64,000 nt of DNA from Sedimentisphaerales bacterium (GTDB taxonomy: Bacteria; Planctomycetota; Phycisphaerae; Sedimentisphaerales; SM23-30), in assembly GCA_028281535.1 (NCBI GenBank), contig JANQJS010000022.1, positions 124,001 to 188,000 of the forward strand, in the 5' to 3' direction. A program made the translations under genes and the position numbers. The notes below the pieces were generated by a model that was given only the letters and a program-made list of their open reading frames with translations, had not been told where the DNA came from and did not search any database. Below, in pieces: positions 58,870 through 64,000 of the stretch. Position 1 is the first letter of the stretch. Each line of letters opens with the position of its first letter.

Positions 58870-59997
58870 TTACCTTAGTGAATTTCTTTTTCTTCTCATA
58901 ATAGCAACACCGCCTAAGGCAAGTAAACTCATCGTCATAGGTTCTGGGATTGGGGTCATTAGGAATGCGTGGTGTTGGCCGCCAATGATGCCGGTGCCAA
59001 CGATTTGGCCTGATGCATTCATGTCGGAGGCACTCGTTAGTGTCCAGCCGCTGCCTGCTGGGAGGAAATCGTTTAAGTCTCTCATGCCATTGATGTCATC
59101 ATAGATAAAGGCGTGTTGTGTAATCGATCCAGTAATTTCACTTACTCCAAACACATGTCCGCTTTCACTGATGCCATTGGCAAAAGAAACGGAGCCTCCC
59201 AGTGTGCCCAGGTCGATCATGCCATTGGTGTTGTCATACAAAAAGGCACGGAACAGATTGCCAGGGGCTTGACTATTTCCGACGACTTGGCCATTGTTAT
59301 TGATATCTCTTGCTTCAGAATAGGATAATGATCCGCCTAAGTGTCCTAGGTCTGTCATGCCGTTGACACTATCGTATATAAAGGCGTGGCTCGTCGCGTC
59401 ACCTGTGGTTGAGCTCCGACCGACGACTTGTCCATTGTCGTTTAGGGCATAACCCAAAGATGTGCTTCCACCTAAGGTGCCAATGTCTACCATGCCATTG
59501 ACGCTGTCGTATATAAAGGCATGGGTGGCGCTGTTGCCGGTAATTTGACTATATCCTGCGACTTGGCCGCTGCTATTGATACTATAGGCTTGAGATTCTT
59601 CGCCTCCCAGTGTGCCTATGCTGGTCATGCCATTGACGGAGTCGTATATAAAGGCGTGTATGCGAGTGTCTCTTCTGCCAAATTTAATTTCACTAAAGCC
59701 AGCGACTTGTCCGTTGGCATTGACGCTCCATGCATGAGAAAACATTCCGTCTGTGAGTGTGCCTAGATCAACCATGCCATTAACAGTGTCATATAAAAAG
59801 GCATGAAAGTCGAAAGGAGCGATGCTTTGGCCAGCAACTTGTCCGTTATCGTTTATGTCGAATGCATTCGAGGTGAACCCGCCTAAGGTTCCCAGGTCTG
59901 TGATACTATATTCTTGTAACGTTGCCTGGACGAGCGACGTCCATGATAAAAAGACCATGATGGCCAGTAACGTATATGTAATTCGTTGCAATTTCAT
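58870..59997 (-). CDS. PEP-CTERM protein with extracellular HAF-type repeats
   Basis: About 7 repeats of ~43 aa (THAFIYDSVNGMVDIGTLGGSTSLGYALNDNGQVVGRS); C-terminus IPEPMTMSLLALGGVAIMRRKRNSLR. The ORF track starts at 60123; ATG at 59997 precedes the signal peptide. Confidence 0.85.
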   Translation of the reverse strand: MKLQRITYTLLAIMVFLSWTSLVQATLQEYSITDLGTLGGFTSNAFDINDNGQVAGQSIAPFDFHAFLYDTVNGMVDLGTLTDGMFSHAWSVNANGQVAGFSEIKFGRRDTRIHAFIYDSVNGMTSIGTLGGEESQAYSINSSGQVAGYSQITGNSATHAFIYDSVNGMVDIGTLGGSTSLGYALNDNGQVVGRSSTTGDATSHAFIYDSVNGMTDLGHLGGSLSYSEARDINNNGQVVGNSQAPGNLFRAFLYDNTNGMIDLGTLGGSVSFANGISESGHVFGVSEITGSITQHAFIYDDINGMRDLNDFLPAGSGWTLTSASDMNASGQIVGTGIIGGQHHAFLMTPIPEPMTMSLLALGGVAIMRRKRNSLR

Positions 59998-60076
59998 CTT
60001 ATTTGGGTCCTTTATAATTGCGTGTTTGGCTGGGCGTTTACCCCATTGAAGTCGTTTGTCTTTTTTATGAACACAT

Positions 60077-60147
60077 AAAAAAAACGCAGAGAAAGAACAA
60101 AGATTATGCACCAAAAGGCTCATAACGCTTGTTTCTCTCTCTGCGTT
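60077..60147 (-). terminator. Terminator-like hairpin plus 8-T tract downstream of the DEAD-box helicase gene
   Basis: AACGCAGAGA (60083-60092) pairs with TCTCTGCGTT (60138-60147), pairing extends with mismatches; minus-strand T-tract 60084-60077. Confidence 0.5.
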
Positions 60148-60252
60148 AAATAGCTAAACTCTTTTATGTCAAGGCTTCGCAAAAAATTGCCAACCTTATA
60201 ATTCCACTATAGCTTAATAAACAGGAATTGTCCAGTGAATACTCAAGAAGTA

Positions 60253-61731
60253 CTAATCATCACTTAAAGGTCGACGCTTTTTATTGGGACGACGTTTCTT
60301 GTGGGGACGTTTTTTCTTTTTACCACCCGGGCCTTGATCGTTTCTTTTATTTCCTTGCGAGTTGGCTTTCTTTTTACCACCTTGGGAATTGGATCGTTTT
60401 TTGCCACCCCCCTCTGAGTTAGAGCGAGTTGTTGGCCTTTTCTTTTTGGACTGACGTTCGTCAGACCAATTGGAGGTTTCAGCGTTGGACTTGCGGCGTT
60501 TTTTAGCCTTTTCAGACCGAGAGCGTGTTTTGTGATTGGACTCTTTTTCTTCATGGCCACTGTTATCTTCTTTGGTTTTATCGATCTTACGATGATCAAA
60601 ACCTAAGTAACGTTTAGGCTTCATCTTTAGCCCTGTGAACTCTTCGATCTTTTTGAGATACTTATGCTCTTCACTTGATACCAGTGTAATGGCATCACCA
60701 GTCTGCATAGCACGTCCTGTTCGGCCAATGCGATGAACATAATCTTCGGCATAGGTCGGCACATCATAATTAATCACATGCGACAACCCTTCCACGTCGA
60801 TCCCACGTGCGGCAATATCTGTTGCAACCATGACCTGATACTTACCTTGCTTGAATCCATCAAGCGCCTGCTGACGCTGCGCCTGAGTTCGATTCGAATG
60901 GATGGCGACGGATTTGATTCCCGCTTTGGAAAGACGCCGACTAATTTTATCAGCACCATAACGCGTACGTGAAAAAATAAGCGTACTATACATTTGTTCT
61001 TCTTTGAGCATGTGCATGAGTAGATCCATCTTAAATTCTCGCTGCATACGATAGATATGCTGTGTCACAGTCTCAATCGGATTGTGTTGTTTACCAATCT
61101 GGATTTTGATCGGTTTATTTTGTATCCCTTCAGTCAACTTACGAACTGCTTCGGGCATCGTAGCAGAAAAAAGTAGTGTCTGACGTTTTTCAGGTAAAAC
61201 ACTGACAATCTTTTTCACATCATTAACAAAACCCATATCAAACATACGATCCGCTTCATCAATCACAAAGACTTTCAATCGAGATAGATTAATCGTTTCA
61301 CGATCCATATGATCCATCAAGCGACCCGGCGTTGCGACAACAATATCGACGCCTCGGCGTAATTTGTCAATTTGGCGTTGAATATTCACGCCGCCATAAA
61401 TACTTAATGCCTTCAAATGCAGAAAACGACCATACTCAGCAATCGCCTCTTCAATTTGGACGGCCAGTTCGCGCGTTGGTGTCAGAATTAATGCCTGAAC
61501 AAACCGTTTACGTTTGGATTTCGATTTAGCTTTTTCATCGGTTAAACGATTGAGGATTGGTAAAACAAACGCCGCAGTCTTACCTGTTCCTGTCTGAGCA
61601 CAACCAATAATGTCATGGCCTTGAATGGCATGAGGTATCACTTCAGATTGAATTTCTGTTGGCGCAGTATAACCTGTTGCCAGAATGCCCTGCACTAATT
61701 CATCTGATAATCCAATTTTCTTAAACGGCAT
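60253..61731 (-). CDS. DEAD-box RNA helicase (RhlE-like) with long basic C-terminal tail
   Basis: AQTGTGKTAAFVLP, VIDEADRMFDMGF, FSATMPE, YVHRIGRTGRA; Lys/Arg/Gly/Asn-rich tail. Confidence 0.95.
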   Translation of the reverse strand: MPFKKIGLSDELVQGILATGYTAPTEIQSEVIPHAIQGHDIIGCAQTGTGKTAAFVLPILNRLTDEKAKSKSKRKRFVQALILTPTRELAVQIEEAIAEYGRFLHLKALSIYGGVNIQRQIDKLRRGVDIVVATPGRLMDHMDRETINLSRLKVFVIDEADRMFDMGFVNDVKKIVSVLPEKRQTLLFSATMPEAVRKLTEGIQNKPIKIQIGKQHNPIETVTQHIYRMQREFKMDLLMHMLKEEQMYSTLIFSRTRYGADKISRRLSKAGIKSVAIHSNRTQAQRQQALDGFKQGKYQVMVATDIAARGIDVEGLSHVINYDVPTYAEDYVHRIGRTGRAMQTGDAITLVSSEEHKYLKKIEEFTGLKMKPKRYLGFDHRKIDKTKEDNSGHEEKESNHKTRSRSEKAKKRRKSNAETSNWSDERQSKKKRPTTRSNSEGGGKKRSNSQGGKKKANSQGNKRNDQGPGGKKKKRPHKKRRPNKKRRPLSDD

Positions 61732-61777
61732 TTATTGCTCCGTATCGTTTTTCTATACATCATAGAATGGGGACGGT

Positions 61778-62143
61778 TTATCCCCCGGCTTTTTTGACGG
61801 TCCAACCTTTACTTTGGAGAACCTCTAACAATTTATCACGATGGTCACCTTGAATTTCAATCACACCATCTTTTAGCGTTCCGCCGCTGCCACATTTTTG
61901 TTTGAGCTCAGTCGCTAATTTTTTCAGTTCATCCCCTGCTAACGGAATACCATTAATCAGTGTAACACCTTTGCCTTTTCTCCCCTTAGTTTCCCGCATA
62001 ATTCGAACAACGCCATCACCTTTAGGCACACTGCTTTTCTTTTGCTTACAAATGCACTTAGCTTTTGGCTTACCACAATCACCACAAAACCTACCTTGTG
62101 AAGTACAATAAACAAGTCCATCCTGTCGAGCCGCTGTCATCAT
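61778..62143 (-). CDS. SUI1/eIF1-like translation factor (YciH family)
   Basis: VRIMRETKGRKGKGVTLINGIPL...LKQKCGSGGTLKDGVIEIQGDHRDKLLEVLQSKGW; N-terminal CGDCGKPKAKCIC. Confidence 0.92.
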   Translation of the reverse strand: MMTAARQDGLVYCTSQGRFCGDCGKPKAKCICKQKKSSVPKGDGVVRIMRETKGRKGKGVTLINGIPLAGDELKKLATELKQKCGSGGTLKDGVIEIQGDHRDKLLEVLQSKGWTVKKAGG

Positions 62144-62598
62144 ATTTGAATCTTTACAACAACCTTGCGGACTTTTTCAGATTGCCCAATGCTTATCCCA
62201 GGCTTATGACCATCGGTCGGACCATAGACCACAAACATCCCAGGTTTTAAGACCAGAGAGCTGACATCACACCTCGTATCAAAAAAAGCCAAGTCTGTTT
62301 CTTCATCATATTCCTGAGTTTCGATCAGATCTTCGCGATCCATCAGAACCACATCATGACGCTCAGCCCCTTCTAGAACCATCTGTACATCAAGATACTT
62401 CTCATGGCACTCAAAATCCTTCTCCTTGGCATCCGCGGTATCAATGGTCTGAAAGATGGCATGCATCTGCCCACCTTCAAATTCATATTTTCCATCTGGC
62501 TGATCCAAATCGAAATCGAGTACAAACTGGACTGCCATGTAGATATTATCTTCCGGATCACAGTAAGAGTCGAGATTTTCCACACTATCATAAATCAT
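62140..62598 (-). CDS. YhcH/YjgK/YiaL family protein
   Basis: FECHEKYLDVQMVLEGAE, DLAFFDTRCDVSSLVLKPGMFVVYGPTDGHKPGISIG; start adjusted to the ATG with an AAGGA SD. Confidence 0.88.
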   Translation of the reverse strand: MIYDSVENLDSYCDPEDNIYMAVQFVLDFDLDQPDGKYEFEGGQMHAIFQTIDTADAKEKDFECHEKYLDVQMVLEGAERHDVVLMDREDLIETQEYDEETDLAFFDTRCDVSSLVLKPGMFVVYGPTDGHKPGISIGQSEKVRKVVVKIQI

Positions 62599-62924
62599 TG
62601 TAAATCCTTGCAAAATAGTAAGTGCCAGAGCATACAGGATTTACTCACAATCTACAAGGCGCACTTGCTACCTAGAGTGAAAATAAGTCACAATTTCCCC
62701 ACAATTCGCCTCAAAGTCAATAAAAGCAGCCTATTTTAAGCCAAAAAGCATAGAATCATACCCCATTTACCCCGTAAAATGACATCCAACTTGATAATTC
62801 TTTACCAGATCAAATTTGCTTAAAATTAAGTATGCCAAGGAGATTATTTACTCACAAGCTTTAATCGTTTACATTCTTGGAGTATCAGGCTAGCCATCCT
62901 CACAACATAAGAGCCATATGTCTA

Positions 62925-63302
62925 TTACTTACGCAATAGTTTATTCAGACACGTTTCACAAAATATAAGTATACTTAGCAAACCAGAAACTAAATTTTGG
63001 ACTATCCCACGGTTCTTTGGTCCATATCCAGTCTTATCATCTGGTTCAGGACATATAATTTCACCAAGCATAATTAACGGCTCAGATGTAGGATCGTCAT
63101 TTTTAGTAACCGCAACAGCCACGCACTCTTTCATTTGAGAATGCATGATAAGCTCCTCATCCGTGCTGCAAAAATAAACATTCTTTTTACAACGATGACA
63201 AAAGTGAATAGAGGAATCGTCTGTTTCGGATAACTCATCCCATTGTCGCCGACAGTGAAAAGAAAAACAGAGCTTAACATACTTGGATCTTTCTTCGCTC
63301 AT
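62925..63302 (-). CDS. Small Cys-rich (zinc-ribbon-like) protein with C-terminal hydrophobic helix
   Basis: CFSFHCRRQWDELSETDDSSIHFCHRCKKNVYFCSTDEELIMHSQMKECVAVAV; hydrophobic NLVSGLLSILIFCETC. Confidence 0.6.
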   Translation of the reverse strand: MSEERSKYVKLCFSFHCRRQWDELSETDDSSIHFCHRCKKNVYFCSTDEELIMHSQMKECVAVAVTKNDDPTSEPLIMLGEIICPEPDDKTGYGPKNRGIVQNLVSGLLSILIFCETCLNKLLRK

Positions 63303-63687
63303 ACATCATTTCCTACTGATCTTTTCTTCATAACGTCTTGTAGTTATAATTAGATTATGCACGTATTTAAACACCATTAAAACATACCCTCAAAACCGAA
63401 CTCTGTGCGGAATTTGTAATCTATCAGACCCAATTAGCTCCTCATATAAATCTTAGGTCATCTTTGTCTATAAAGTCAACCAAAGCAGATTATTTCCTCT
63501 AAACAATCCAGCTATTGTAAGCCAGAATCCCCATACTCATAATCACAGCGATCTTCATAAAAATGATCTATCATCTACTATTCAACGACAAAACTCACTT
63601 TCGATATTAAATTTACAATCACATCAAGTTTTGTTAGAATTTTTGGAAAGTATACTTTTAAAAATTATATTCAGGATAGAAACAATA

Positions 63688-64000
63688 ATGGAACAAATCA
63701 TGAAAGCTGTCGGCTACCAAGAAAGCCTTCCCATTGAAGATGAAAACGCTCTTGAGGATATTGAACTTGAAACCCCAACCGCGCATGGTCACGACCTACT
63801 CATCGAGGTGAAAGCGATCTCAGTGAATCCGGTCGATACCAAAATTCGTCAACGTGTTAAACCAGAAAATGACCAGTGGCAAATTCTCGGCTGGGATGCT
63901 GCCGGGATCGTCAAATCCGTAGGCAACGAAGTTACATTATTCCAACCTGACGACAAAGTCTGGTATGCTGGAGATCTAACTCGTCCCGGTAGTAATGCAG
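63688..64000 (+). CDS. Zinc-type alcohol dehydrogenase/quinone oxidoreductase family protein (truncated by window end)
   Basis: ATG at 63688 (or 63700): MEQIMKAVGYQESLPIEDENALEDIELETPTAHGHDLLIEVKAISVNPVDTKIRQ...GWDAAGIVKSVGNEV. Confidence 0.8.
   Translation, partial: MEQIMKAVGYQESLPIEDENALEDIELETPTAHGHDLLIEVKAISVNPVDTKIRQRVKPENDQWQILGWDAAGIVKSVGNEVTLFQPDDKVWYAGDLTRPGSNA

Noticed and set aside
1-64000. CRISPR arrays, tRNA/rRNA genes, transposons, phage or defence islands
   Set aside because: No regular direct repeats with unique spacers, no transposase/integrase ORFs, no recognisable tRNA or rRNA sequence; a tRNAscan/Infernal run would be needed to be certain

Overview
This 64 kb window is low-GC by eye, densely coding and mostly ordinary in gene structure. 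The gene content suggests a PVC-superphylum bacterium, probably a Planctomycetota/Phycisphaerae-like lineage: PEP-CTERM tails, a PVC-type heme-binding CxxCH protein, and many PQQ-like beta-propeller proteins. That taxonomy is inference. I saw no rRNA or tRNA genes, transposases, phage genes or CRISPR arrays. The main candidate for an undescribed system is an uninterrupted minus-strand run of 17 genes (27086 down to 4900) with gaps of 30 bp or less. It lies divergent from a MarR regulator. It encodes two exported PQQ-like propellers, a small membrane protein with an SSS symporter, an EhpF-like adenylating enzyme, an aldehyde dehydrogenase, an Fe-alcohol dehydrogenase, a HemN-like radical SAM protein, a chorismate-lyase-like protein, a flavin halogenase-like protein with WxWxIP, a 4HBT thioesterase, an EamA-like protein, a PaaK-like CoA ligase, a propeller lipoprotein, a GT4-LolD fusion, an FtsX/MacB-type permease and a GT2. 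I interpret it as an aryl-acid (4-hydroxybenzoate-type) activation, reduction and tailoring locus with envelope export. It has no ketosynthase or ACP in the window. Two minus-strand promoters with the same architecture (TTGACA-N17-TATTAT with a shared TGTRTACGTA spacer) precede this run and a nearby PQQ-like gene, suggesting a small MarR regulon. Other notable items are a catalytically degenerate HtrA-like/TPR protein, a VKOR-thioredoxin fusion, tandem solute-binding proteins with a histidine kinase but no permease, a 10-bp perfect palindrome upstream of that operon, a 1541-aa two-propeller heme protein, and a PEP-CTERM protein with HAF repeats.
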